Source: an uncultured Bacteroidales bacterium
GTDB taxonomy: Bacteria; Bacteroidota; Bacteroidia; Bacteroidales; Bacteroidaceae
Length of the DNA stretch: 18,374 nt
Reading direction: 5' to 3'
Assembly (NCBI GenBank): GCA_937914945.1
Contig: CALGJF010000049.1
Span: forward strand, 1 to 18,374
Shown: one piece after another, positions 6,888 to 14,863 of the stretch
Layout: every line of letters begins with the position of its first letter
Numbering within the stretch: position 1 is the first letter of the stretch
Notes under the pieces: model-generated
Databases searched by the model: none
The model's input: only the letters and a program-made list of their open reading frames with translations
Told to the model about the DNA's origin: nothing
Program-made: the position numbers and the translations under genes

Positions 6888-8897
6888 TTAATTTGCCGGG
6901 GCTGCAAGCATTTGCAGGAACTCATCCTCGCTCACAAGCCTCACATTCAGTTTTTGAGCCTTTTCAAGCTTTGCGGGGCCCATGTTATCACCGGCCAGGA
7001 TAAACGAGGTGGACTTGCTCACACTGCCTACGTTTTTACCTCCGTTCTGCTCTATCATCTCCTTATACTCGTCGCGCGAATGGTGTGCAAACACGCCGCT
7101 TATAACTATGCTCATACCGGCAAGTATATCGGTGCGATTTTGCATAACAGCCTCCTCTATCTCAAATTTAAGCCCTGCGGCGCGCAATTTCTCCACCATA
7201 GCCCTATTATGCTCGCTCGCAAAGAAACCGACAACGCTTGTGGCTATGCGCTCGCCTATCTCATCCACCGCCATAAGGGCTGCAAGCGAGGCATTCATCA
7301 GGGCATCAATGTTTCCAAAGGCACGGGCAAGGCGCTTTGCCACAGTGGCACCGACATAGCGTATTCCCAAAGCAAACAATACGCGTTCAAAAGGCACCTC
7401 GCACGACTGCTTGACTGCCGCCAAAAGATTATCTATACTTCTTTTACCCAAACGCGGCAACATGAGGAAATCCTCTTCTTGCAGGCTGTAAAGATCTGTT
7501 ATATCCTTTATCACGCCATAGTTGTAGAGCATCTCCACCGTCTCGGGGCCGATAGTTTCAATATTCATGGCTTCGCGCGAAACAAAATGCTCAATGCGTG
7601 CACGTATCTGCGGCGCACACCCCTGCTCGTTGGGGCAGTAATGAGCAGCCTCGCCCTCGTTGCGCACAAGTGGTGTACCACACACCGGGCATTTTGTTAT
7701 AAACCGCACCTTATCGCCCAGCAACAGGCGGGCATCGGTATCCACACCTGTTATCTTGGGTATAATCTCACCACCCTTCTCCACATAAACCATATCGCCT
7801 ATGTGAAGGTCGAACTTCTCTATTATATCGGCGTTGTGCAGCGAGGCACGCTTTACCACCGTACCCGAAAGCTGAACGGCATCGAGGTTGGCAACAGGAG
7901 TAACCACACCCGTGCGCCCCACCTGATAGGTAACCTCGTTCAAACGTGTCAGGGCACGCTCGGCTTGGAACTTGTATGCTATTGCCCAGCGGGGCGATTT
8001 TGCCGTGTAACCCAGATTCTTTTGCTGGCGCAGGGAATTAACCTTCAACACTATACCATCGGTGGCAACGGGCAGCTCCTTGCGTGCGGTGTCGAAATGG
8101 TCGATAAAGGCAAAGACCTCTTCGAGCGTGTGGCATTTGCGGGTGGTATCGGATATTTTGAAACCCCATTCGCGGGCCGCCATAAGATTCTCGTAATGCC
8201 CCTCGGCCGGGAGTTCCTCGCCAAGCATATAATATAGGTATGCATCGAGCTTGCGCCTGCCCACCTCGGAGGGATCCATTAGTTTAAGCGTACCCGATGC
8301 CGCATTGCGCGGATTGGCAAAAAGAGGCTCACCCGCCAGCTCACGTGCCATATTCAAGTCCTCGAATACTTTCCACGGCATTAAAATCTCACCACGTATC
8401 TCAAACTCGGCCGGCCACCCGTGGCCTTTCAGCACAAGAGGAACTGAACGTATGGTTTTCACATTGACAGTAACATCGTCGCCCTGCACACCATCGCCAC
8501 GCGTTACAGCCTGCACCAACTTGCCATCCTTGTAGGTAAGGGATATTGAAGAACCATCGAATTTAAGTTCGCAACAAATCTCAAAATCCTCGTTCAGCGA
8601 ACGCTTCACACGCTCATAGAAATCGGCAACCTCGCTTTTTGAATAGGTGTTACCAAGGGAGAGCATGGGATACTTGTGCGCCACCTGCTTGAAGCCCTTT
8701 GAAATATCGCTGCCCACACGTTGCGTGGGCGACGAGGGATCGTACATCTCGGGGTGAGCATCCTCCAAGCTCTGTAACTCGCGCAACAAAGCATCAAATT
8801 CAAAGTCGCTTATCGTAGGCGACGAAAGCACATAATAATTGTGGTTATGTTCGTGCAACTGCTCACGCAGTTCCAATATACGTTCTTGTGGAGTCAT
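6888..8897 (-). CDS. ligA: NAD+-dependent DNA ligase
   Basis: LigA seals nicks between Okazaki fragments and in repair, using NAD+ as AMP donor. The 669-residue product shows the whole bacterial layout. It has the Ia domain with HNHNYYVLSSPTISDFEFD (residues 17-35) that binds nicotinamide mononucleotide, and the MLSLGNTYS motif (78-86). The adenylated Lys112 sits in ELKFDG, and the rest of the adenylation domain includes GEPLFANPRNAASGTLK. The OB fold starts near 320, followed by a zinc finger with Cys403, 406, 421 and 427. Helix-hairpin-helix repeats (about 450-560) and a C-terminal BRCT domain (about 590-665) complete it. I chose ATG 8897 (MTPQERILELREQL) over 8936 because family members start at this helix. 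Upstream lie two perfect 77-bp repeats. Confidence 0.97.
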   Translation of the reverse strand: MTPQERILELREQLHEHNHNYYVLSSPTISDFEFDALLRELQSLEDAHPEMYDPSSPTQRVGSDISKGFKQVAHKYPMLSLGNTYSKSEVADFYERVKRSLNEDFEICCELKFDGSSISLTYKDGKLVQAVTRGDGVQGDDVTVNVKTIRSVPLVLKGHGWPAEFEIRGEILMPWKVFEDLNMARELAGEPLFANPRNAASGTLKLMDPSEVGRRKLDAYLYYMLGEELPAEGHYENLMAAREWGFKISDTTRKCHTLEEVFAFIDHFDTARKELPVATDGIVLKVNSLRQQKNLGYTAKSPRWAIAYKFQAERALTRLNEVTYQVGRTGVVTPVANLDAVQLSGTVVKRASLHNADIIEKFDLHIGDMVYVEKGGEIIPKITGVDTDARLLLGDKVRFITKCPVCGTPLVRNEGEAAHYCPNEQGCAPQIRARIEHFVSREAMNIETIGPETVEMLYNYGVIKDITDLYSLQEEDFLMLPRLGKRSIDNLLAAVKQSCEVPFERVLFALGIRYVGATVAKRLARAFGNIDALMNASLAALMAVDEIGERIATSVVGFFASEHNRAMVEKLRAAGLKFEIEEAVMQNRTDILAGMSIVISGVFAHHSRDEYKEMIEQNGGKNVGSVSKSTSFILAGDNMGPAKLEKAQKLNVRLVSEDEFLQMLAAPAN

Positions 8898-8963
8898 TTT
8901 CAAATAAATTTTATCAAGGGAGGGGCATAAGCCCACTCCTCCTTTGTAGCGCGAAGTTAGTAA

Positions 8964-9134
8964 AATATGTCGAAAGCGAGCGAATAAAAGCCCGCTTTAT
9001 TTGCAGCGAGCGCAAAGAATATTCGCTACCGTTGGTGGCAAATATGTCGAAAGCGAGCGAATAAAAGCCCGCTTTATTTGCAGCGAGCGCAAAGAATATT
9101 CGCTACCGTTGGTGGCAAATATGTCGAAAGCGAG
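8964..9134. repeat. tandem 77-bp repeat, two identical copies plus a 17-bp partial
   Basis: Copies begin at 8964, 9041 and 9118 with an exact period of 77; the two full copies are identical and the third ends after 17 bases. Each full unit can fold GCGAATAAA against TTTATTTGC (nine pairs, one G-U) and also contains the palindrome GAATATTC. It fills the region upstream of ligA. A degenerate minus-strand promoter (TTCG, 21 bases, TAACTTCG at 8952-8984) overlaps the ligA-proximal edge. No gene is seen in 8937-9226. Confidence 0.9.
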
Positions 9135-9169
9135 TTTGGTTCACACAAACATCAGTGAACAATATATAT

Positions 9170-9204
9170 AAAAAGCGAGCTCCACTCTATTCAATGGAGC
9201 CCGC
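9170..9204 (-). terminator. intrinsic terminator of the small lipoprotein gene
   Basis: Arms GCGAGCTCCA (9175-9184) and TGGAGCCCGC (9195-9204) pair over ten bases with one mismatch around a ten-base loop; on the minus strand TTTTT follows at 9174-9170. It lies 22 bases after the lipoprotein stop codon. Confidence 0.8.
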
Positions 9205-9226
9205 ATTACTTTATCGGCCTAAATTA

Positions 9227-9640
9227 TTACTGCAACACAGTGCTTGTGAAAGTTAAAATCATATAACCCTCACCGGCCGATTTCCCTGTAACATTGTATG
9301 TGATACCGGCAGTTCTGTCAATCTTCACATAACCGGCACCAATCTTTGAGAAACCGGCATTTGTGAGCGCAGTTCCATAATCCAGCCAAGTTTCATTTGT
9401 TGCTACATAGAGATAAGAGATTGAATATTCCGATGCCAAATAACCCTCGGCATTGAGATTAAAAGCAGGGAAAGCCTTCATCAAAGGAGCCATCTCAACC
9501 TGCTGCGCAGGGGTGAGCTGTCCAATGATATAACCCTTCTTCTCCAAGTTCTTGAATGTCATACTCTGCATGCTGCACGATGTGATGAGTGTTGCAACGA
9601 ACATCATTGCCACCAACGATAAAAGAAAAAATCTTTTCAT
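9227..9640 (-). CDS. small lipoprotein of unknown function
   Basis: The 137-residue product begins MKRFFLLSLVAMMFVATLITSC, a type II signal peptide with the lipidated Cys at 22, so it should be anchored in a membrane facing the periplasm or outside. The mature part (about 115 residues) has an early KNLEKKGYIIGQL helix-strand and ends in aromatic, Thr-rich strands (YMILTFTSTVLQ). I recognise no family. I chose ATG 9640 because the longer frame to 9736 adds a stretch with no signal-peptide logic and reaches into the repeats. It is monocistronic: its own terminator lies downstream, and a TATCTTTG -7 box lies 64 bases upstream. Confidence 0.75.
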   Translation of the reverse strand: MKRFFLLSLVAMMFVATLITSCSMQSMTFKNLEKKGYIIGQLTPAQQVEMAPLMKAFPAFNLNAEGYLASEYSISYLYVATNETWLDYGTALTNAGFSKIGAGYVKIDRTAGITYNVTGKSAGEGYMILTFTSTVLQ

Positions 9641-9703
9641 AAAATATTGAATTAAAATTAAAAACACAACAACTGCATTGCACCACCATGCGCAACGCCT
9701 GTG

Positions 9704-9711
9704 CAAAGATA
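9704..9711 (-). promoter_or_regulatory. -7 box upstream of the small lipoprotein gene
   Basis: TATCTTTG on the minus strand fits TAnnTTTG exactly, predicting a start near 9697 and a leader of about 57 bases. The -33 partner is weak (CTTG, 22 bases upstream). Identical -7 boxes recur at 9789-9796 and 9874-9881, one per repeat unit. Confidence 0.4.
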
Positions 9712-10003
9712 GCAACAAACGAGCGGAAAATATCAAGTTTGCTTGAATATTTTACACAGCGAGTGCAGGCTATTTTCGCGCAATAGCGCAAAGATAGTAA
9801 CAAACGAGCGGAAAATATCAAGCTTGCTTGAATATTTTACACAGCGAGTGCAGAATATCTTCGAGATTTATCTCAAAGATAGTAACAAACGAGCGAATGT
9901 TGTGCAAGCGAGTGGGAAAAAATTCATTTTTACACGCAACGAGCGAAGCTAAACTTCGCCAAAGGCGGAAAATATCAAGCTTGCTTGAATATTTTACACA
10001 GCG
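9704..10003. repeat. 85-bp tandem repeats with promoter box and hairpin
   Basis: Units begin at 9704, 9789 and 9874, exactly 85 bases apart. The first 65 bases of units 1 and 2 differ at only two positions. Each unit opens with the minus-strand -7 box TATCTTTG. Units 1 and 2 then carry a near-perfect hairpin in which AAAATATCAAGC faces GCTTGAATATTTT. Unit 3 loses the hairpin after about 25 bases, but a stray copy of the hairpin part reappears at about 9966-10003. Unit tails (last 20 bases) are unrelated, the first folding GCTATT against AATAGC. Together with the gene stub at 10029-10085 this accounts for the gene-free stretch 9641-10094. Confidence 0.85.
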
Positions 10004-10028
10004 GCAACGTGAAAAAACATTTGGAAAT

Positions 10029-10085
10029 TTAGCATAATCTAACAGACGCCATTATTAAAGCAATAGCAGCCAACTTGGTTTTCAT
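10029..10085 (-). pseudogene. signal-peptide stub, probable remnant of a ninth operon gene
   Basis: Nine bases after the caspase B stop, a frame reads MKTKLAAIALIMASVRLC and stops. Its first 15 residues are an ideal signal-peptide start (two Lys, then a hydrophobic Ala/Ile/Leu core), in the same strand and spacing style as the operon genes, all of which encode exported proteins. The frame dies close to where the intergenic repeats begin. I infer a secreted-protein gene truncated by deletion, but an 18-residue chance frame cannot be excluded. Confidence 0.4.
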
Positions 10086-10094
10086 CATTGATAA

Positions 10095-11297
10095 TTATAT
10101 AGACTCAAATGACACTTTTATATAATCACTAAAATGAATATATTCTCCTAATCTGTAATCATATACGCCTAATCTAACATAATAATCCTTTACCCCATGC
10201 TGCAAATGAAGTTCATCATATGGTATTATTAGATTTATGTCAGAATACGTTGCATGTTCTTGATGAGAACCAAAATCGGAACCAACAGAAACTTGCCCGT
10301 CAACAGTACAATAGTTATCATTCTTATCGGGTAACATGACTCCTTGTGGGCTATCAAATAATGCAACTAAACGACCGCCTTCATAATCCATGTAGTGAGT
10401 GTTAATTTTTGCATGAATCTCTAAACACTTAACATTATTATGCGATTGATTGTATACTATCCACATTTTTTCCACGTTAGCACATGGTTTTTCAATTTTA
10501 TTGGGTTTTATAGGAGTTACAGCCACTGCTCTATGAAGGTTATTCTCTATCTTATATTGAGGAAGTTGTTTATTGTTTGTATAAGCAAGAGTTTGTTTTT
10601 TAGTTGCTATAAAAATATCATCCCATTCCAAACCCAATGTAGAGGTGCTACTTAATGCTTCTGTAATAGTCTTACGCAGACTAATTGTATAGATAGAACC
10701 CAACATATTACCCGAAGACCAACTATACGAATATTGTCCTCTTATGCTTGACGAAGCGATGATTGATTTTTGTCCTTGAAAGCCCAAAAACAATTTCTTA
10801 GCTCTATTTTTATCGAACTTCGCGTAATTCTGCTTCTCTCTATTACGCCCCTCTGAATCCATATTGCAACAACTAGCTATACATAAAACCAATTTGGCTT
10901 TTTTACTTACCGCTTTTAATTTTGCATATGCGGTTGATTGCCAATATTGCTTATCTAATAATGCCATATGTGGCCAGTCGTCATCATCCCAGTTGCAGCC
11001 ATGGCCTGCATAATAAACTAGTACAATGTCATTATCATTTACATCTAGGGAAGATATTTCGTTTTCCATCATCGCGGAAGTAAATTCACTGCCGCTATGA
11101 CAACGTAAATTATGTTCATAGTCCAAAGATTCTGCTATGGCATTACAGAATTCTTTCATTTGACGCATTTCTTCTGTTCTATCAGCCTTTCGACCTTGCT
11201 CTTCCATATTTGTAAATAATATGGAATGCATTGTTTGAGAATTAGCAACACTAGCTGCTAAAATTAGAAATAATATAATCGCATGTTTTTTTTTCAT
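10095..11297 (-). CDS. secreted caspase-like (C14-type) peptidase B
   Basis: The 400-residue product has a type I signal peptide cut near ANS|QT (residues 20-21). A caspase-like fold follows: VLVYYAGHG (about 92-100) supplies the catalytic His99, and LVLCIASCCN (136-145) supplies the Cys, 143 or 144. Both come after typical hydrophobic strands, as in bacterial caspase homologues. From about 270 a separate beta-rich domain runs to the end, with LEIHAKINTHYMDYEGGRL, GQVSVGSDFG and LIIPYDELHLQHG, perhaps for substrate or surface binding. It is the last intact gene of the operon and overlaps the preceding gene by four bases (ATGA). Caspase homologues cleave after specific residues and often need activation; substrate and activity are unknown. 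The family call is firm on motifs, activity is inferred. Confidence 0.8.
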   Translation of the reverse strand: MKKKHAIILFLILAASVANSQTMHSILFTNMEEQGRKADRTEEMRQMKEFCNAIAESLDYEHNLRCHSGSEFTSAMMENEISSLDVNDNDIVLVYYAGHGCNWDDDDWPHMALLDKQYWQSTAYAKLKAVSKKAKLVLCIASCCNMDSEGRNREKQNYAKFDKNRAKKLFLGFQGQKSIIASSSIRGQYSYSWSSGNMLGSIYTISLRKTITEALSSTSTLGLEWDDIFIATKKQTLAYTNNKQLPQYKIENNLHRAVAVTPIKPNKIEKPCANVEKMWIVYNQSHNNVKCLEIHAKINTHYMDYEGGRLVALFDSPQGVMLPDKNDNYCTVDGQVSVGSDFGSHQEHATYSDINLIIPYDELHLQHGVKDYYVRLGVYDYRLGEYIHFSDYIKVSFESI

Positions 11298-11836
11298 TTT
11301 TCTCTTCTTTTTAGATTTCTTAAATATCTATCATTAGGGAAAACGCCACAGACTATACCTAAAATAGTTTTTCTTATCAGTTCGCTATCTATCTCTTGAT
11401 ACTTTTCTTCAATATAAAATCGACACAAATCGCAATAAAAAGAATTATAAAAATAGACATTTCCATTATTAGAATATATGCAAGCAGCAACATCCGGTAA
11501 GAAAGTACACTCTTTTACCATGTTGCTATGAACAAATGATTTTGGATTCAGCAATGTTTGTTTTAATAAATCTACACGCTCTGACACGGTATCCATCTTG
11601 AAGGATAATATTTCAGCTATATCACCTAATCGCAAAACTGTTGTATCTTCAACCATTGGATCTAAAAGATACCACTTGATAGAATCTGCATATTCTATTA
11701 CATCAAGATATTCTCTTGATATAACAGACGTGTCTTCAACTATTTCAGTTTCATGGTCAAAGCTAATTCCACTATAGACATTATTGTTTACAAAAAACAA
11801 CAAAATTGCAAACAAAAAACAATATACCCTTTTCAT
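11294..11836 (-). CDS. small secreted protein, unknown
   Basis: The 180-residue product starts MKRVYCFLFAILLFFV and has a signal peptide probably cut near VYS|G (residues 22-23). The mature part is acidic at first (HETEIVEDTSV), then mostly helical (LGDIAEILSFKMDTVSERVDLLKQTLL), with a Cys-rich middle (VAACIYSNN, FYCDLCRFYIEEKY) and a basic end (NLKRREK). I recognise no family. Its stop overlaps the start of caspase B by four bases and its own start lies one base after the preceding lipoprotein stop, so translation is probably coupled. Tight linkage suggests a partner, inhibitor or activator of the caspase, but nothing in the sequence proves this. Confidence 0.75.
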   Translation of the reverse strand: MKRVYCFLFAILLFFVNNNVYSGISFDHETEIVEDTSVISREYLDVIEYADSIKWYLLDPMVEDTTVLRLGDIAEILSFKMDTVSERVDLLKQTLLNPKSFVHSNMVKECTFLPDVAACIYSNNGNVYFYNSFYCDLCRFYIEEKYQEIDSELIRKTILGIVCGVFPNDRYLRNLKRREK

Positions 11837-11837
11837 C

Positions 11838-12860
11838 TTATTTAGTTATAATTATTGTTTTACTACTAGCAGATCCAACATAACCGCCACTTGACCTTTT
11901 ATAATACCTGCCTGTTACTTTATGAGTACCTACAGACAACCCTGAAAGCTTATATTCCAAGGTGTAAGGAAAAGACGAAGATTTACCTATTAGTTCTTCA
12001 TCTAAATAAAATTCCACATCAAATCCATATTTAACATTATCCCCTTTGAAAAGTTTGGCAGATAATAACAAAGACTCTCCATTAACGTAATCGTTACGTG
12101 TAGAATTGAGATTCCATGAAACAAAACTATCGTCGTTGGAATGTACCTTATAGCCAGACAATGTCCAATTATATGTTAAACTACTATTGATAGCATCATG
12201 ATAATACACGGTTATACCTATTGTATGTTTAGATTCTATTTCGTCATTTACTTGATAGTGCAGAGTGAACGGAGCAATTGATTCTGTTGAAACAAGCTTT
12301 CCATCCCAGTAATACTTCACTTCATCTATTTCACACCCGGCAGACGAGCGTTCAATTAATAATTCCGGTGTAACAACCAACCAATCACCCTGAGAGACGT
12401 AGTTGTAATCAAAGTGAAAATCTCCATGCTGTTCTAAAATGCTAGCAGATTCCGCAACAAAGAACTCTACACTCTGTTCTACAACAAAATCATTACATGC
12501 GCTTCCCGATATAGTCATCATGGCCAACAATTCGTGAGAGCCGGCAGATAAGTCATCTTTTATAAGAATTAATTCACAAGGCAAACTCTGTTCTGTACTA
12601 TACAGCGTACCATCAATATAATATTCAACTTTACTAAGTGTAAGACCCCAGTATTCAAAACTAGAATCTAAGACCGGAGTAAATATAATGTATTTTCCAT
12701 CACTTGAAGTTGTTTGAGTCAAACGATACGAGTTTTCAGGCACTAAATGCTCTATATCTCCAGTGAGCATAAATCCGCCTACGTTTTCATCGGTACATGA
12801 AACTATCATAATTGATAATAATACAGCAAAACCGATGGTATAATTAATTAATTTATCCAT
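11838..12860 (-). CDS. lipoprotein with three Ig-like repeats
   Basis: The product has 340 residues and a type II signal peptide, MDKLINYTIGFAVLLSIMIVSC, with the lipidated Cys at 22. Three tandem bacterial Ig-like (Big-type) units follow at about residues 57-120, 161-225 and 262-325. Each repeats the same core: a strand V-x-Y/F-Y-x-D/L-G/E-x-L, a Pro-x-x-L turn, then G/K-x-H-x-strand. Such modules usually mediate adhesion or scaffold surface complexes. I chose ATG 12860 because it gives a proper lipoprotein signal; a start at 12893 would bury it and overlap the upstream gene. It sits 20 bases after the barrel gene and one base before the next. A surface-exposed scaffold next to an outer-membrane barrel is the likely role. 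Confidence 0.8.
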   Translation of the reverse strand: MDKLINYTIGFAVLLSIMIVSCTDENVGGFMLTGDIEHLVPENSYRLTQTTSSDGKYIIFTPVLDSSFEYWGLTLSKVEYYIDGTLYSTEQSLPCELILIKDDLSAGSHELLAMMTISGSACNDFVVEQSVEFFVAESASILEQHGDFHFDYNYVSQGDWLVVTPELLIERSSAGCEIDEVKYYWDGKLVSTESIAPFTLHYQVNDEIESKHTIGITVYYHDAINSSLTYNWTLSGYKVHSNDDSFVSWNLNSTRNDYVNGESLLLSAKLFKGDNVKYGFDVEFYLDEELIGKSSSFPYTLEYKLSGLSVGTHKVTGRYYKRSSGGYVGSASSKTIIITK

Positions 12861-12880
12861 TATCTTTATATTATTTATAT

Positions 12881-13975
12881 TTACAATTCCCATTGAAGTC
12901 CTAATCCGACATTGAAACCGTTTTTATCTTTATATCCAAAGATCATATCATAACCTACACTCAAAGATAAATACAACTCATCTGTTAGAGGTATAAAACC
13001 TTTAATTACAGGTCTTATCATTGGCTTAAGCATCTCATCAGTTGTTGATGATGAACTACGATATGAAGTGCTTGTTGAAACAGAAATGGAACCACCACCT
13101 GTAGAGGAACTTGAAATTGTACTATAATCCGTATCTGTAGTTCCATCCATATATAGAAAACCAACGCCACATCCAACCGCAAAATACTTGAAATATAATT
13201 GCGGGGTAATTGTTAAGAAAAACTTTGGATCCATAATTTTCTTTTCACGTTTATAGTTCATTATATTCGTCATGCTAACTTTCTCGACAATATATTTATC
13301 ACCATCCAAATTAACTCCAAAATCAAAACTTAACATAAAAGGAATATCCTCAAAAGAATAATTGAATGAGCCACCTATAGGAAAATGCTGTCCATAATTA
13401 TAAGAAAATCCAGTAGTTTCATAATCATTTATAAAATCGTCATAATCAACTGTTACTTTATTATTTGCAGAAACTTTATATTTGTCAATTTTTGAAACTT
13501 TGCCATCAACCACATAAAATAAGTTCTTACTTTTTTTATAAACATCGTTGCCTATTAGCAATTCAACATCACAGACATAATGGTCAACTTTAGCATTCGG
13601 GTTATTAATTTTGTTGGGACTTACAAAAGCTGGTTTTGAATATGTTAATGATACATGATTCTTACTCTTTTCTATTTGTAAAGAATTCAAATATGTGTCT
13701 AAGGTATATGAACCATCAACACCGATTCGATTATTACGTTTGGCTAAAAGTTCTACTAATTCATCTGCAACTCTTATTGCATACTTTCCCGAACAAGCGT
13801 CCTCAGCTGATAGACGATGTTGCATATTATTTGTTTTAATCCAAGTAGAAACTCCAACTGTAAATTGTTCAACACAGTTCATATTCCGATAATACCGTTG
13901 TGCATTAATAGTTGTAAATGGATACAACAGCATAATCAACATGATTACTGCCAATATTTTGCCTATCTTATTCAT
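12881..13975 (-). CDS. secreted protein with outer-membrane beta-barrel-like C-terminus
   Basis: The 364-residue product has a signal peptide cut near INA|QR (25-26). Residues 30-165 form a soluble domain whose helix VADELVELLAK (69-79) and strands around YVCDVELLIG and NLFYVVDGKVSKI look NTF2-like. From about 188 the protein becomes amphipathic strands (SYNYGQHFPIGGSFNYSF, MLSFDFGVNL, FFLTITPQLYF, YFAVGCGVGFLYMDG, LYLSLSVGYDMIFGY, FNVGLGLQWEL), typical of an outer-membrane barrel. A Ser/Thr/Gly-rich loop (282-313) probably faces outward. The barrel looks small, about eight strands, too narrow for a protein channel. It overlaps the upstream gene by eight bases, so translation is coupled. Barrel nature is inferred from strand pattern; no exact family is recognised. 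Confidence 0.7.
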   Translation of the reverse strand: MNKIGKILAVIMLIMLLYPFTTINAQRYYRNMNCVEQFTVGVSTWIKTNNMQHRLSAEDACSGKYAIRVADELVELLAKRNNRIGVDGSYTLDTYLNSLQIEKSKNHVSLTYSKPAFVSPNKINNPNAKVDHYVCDVELLIGNDVYKKSKNLFYVVDGKVSKIDKYKVSANNKVTVDYDDFINDYETTGFSYNYGQHFPIGGSFNYSFEDIPFMLSFDFGVNLDGDKYIVEKVSMTNIMNYKREKKIMDPKFFLTITPQLYFKYFAVGCGVGFLYMDGTTDTDYSTISSSSTGGGSISVSTSTSYRSSSSTTDEMLKPMIRPVIKGFIPLTDELYLSLSVGYDMIFGYKDKNGFNVGLGLQWEL

Positions 13976-14783
13976 AAACTAATTTGATTTTATCTTTTTT
14001 TTGTTTTTCTGTCAATTTATTGAAACTACATATCAACCAGCCTACATTATACCCTTCACGCTCAAATTCTTTTATTGAAAACTCATAACCTGGGACCTGT
14101 AAAAAAGTAAAGTTCAAATCACTCACGTAGTCAATATTAAGCAATCCATTATAAACATATGATAGAAATACAGATGTTTCATCAACAGAATGATTTTTGC
14201 GAGTATAATTAGAAATCAAATCATCGTTCTCATTTGTAATACGGTGAAGAGACAAAAAATTTGTTTCATGATCATCCGGCATCATCATAATTTTTTCAGA
14301 TTTTTTAGATGGGGACAATGAAAAAATATCACCTTCAGCCTTAGATATAACCCATTTATACATATTGGATTTTCTGTGTTCCACAGTTAAATATAGGGTA
14401 AAAACAACATCCTTACCTTTAAACTTCCCATGACAAGTTGCGTTAGCATACCATTGCTTGTCTGCATAATTAAGCTTTACAGAATCTTTATTTATTGTTT
14501 CAATAAATTCTTTTGCTGCGATAAAAGTAGAGTCTGTAAAAGAAGTAAACATCTTACCGTTAAACAACACTAATAAGCGCTTGAAATGATAATCAGGGTC
14601 GTTTTTATCAATATCAGGCCTATCTTCAAGCCCATTAAATCGATCAAAGAATTCATCGACTAATTTCACACGTGCGCCATACTGTTCATCATTAAGCATT
14701 CTGCCAATTATTTCACATACTTGAGCAGAAGAACCAGAGCAAACATATATAGCCAAAAATAAAAGTATTACAAATCTTCTCAT
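13968..14783 (-). CDS. secreted protein, possibly NTF2-like
   Basis: The 271-residue product starts MRRFVILLFLAIYVCSGSSAQ, a type I signal peptide cut before Gln21. The mature N-terminal half has a helix (KLVDEFFDRF), a KRLLVLFNGKMF segment, and then strands around WYANATCHGKFKGKDVVFTLYLTVEH and MYKWVISKAEGD. That order of helices followed by long paired strands resembles an NTF2-like fold, like those suspected in three other operon proteins. The C-terminal third (FLSYVYNGLLNIDYVSDLNFTFLQVPG) is unassigned. The gene starts 80 bases after the preceding stop, the widest gap in the operon, and overlaps the barrel gene by eight bases. I do not recognise a named family; the fold idea is inference. 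Confidence 0.7.
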   Translation of the reverse strand: MRRFVILLFLAIYVCSGSSAQVCEIIGRMLNDEQYGARVKLVDEFFDRFNGLEDRPDIDKNDPDYHFKRLLVLFNGKMFTSFTDSTFIAAKEFIETINKDSVKLNYADKQWYANATCHGKFKGKDVVFTLYLTVEHRKSNMYKWVISKAEGDIFSLSPSKKSEKIMMMPDDHETNFLSLHRITNENDDLISNYTRKNHSVDETSVFLSYVYNGLLNIDYVSDLNFTFLQVPGYEFSIKEFEREGYNVGWLICSFNKLTEKQKKDKIKLVYE

Positions 14784-14863
14784 GATTTAAATCTTAAAGA
14801 GCGAGACCGACCCTTAAATTGTTCAATTATCTGTAACAAGTTTTGAGTCGGTCCGATCTGTTA

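Noticed and set aside
6912..8237. Long plus-strand open frame of 441 codons
   Set aside because: It lies wholly antisense to ligA, whose motifs are intact, and its translation has no domain pattern; a shadow of ligA codon use.
8964..9134. Possible CRISPR array from regular repeats (also at 9704-10003)
   Set aside because: Whole units including the would-be spacers are repeated, units are 77-85 bp, and no cas genes are near.
9743..10037. Short plus-strand frames in the 85-bp repeats
   Set aside because: They are the repeats read as protein (the same ILHSECR words recur) with no ribosome site or family signal.
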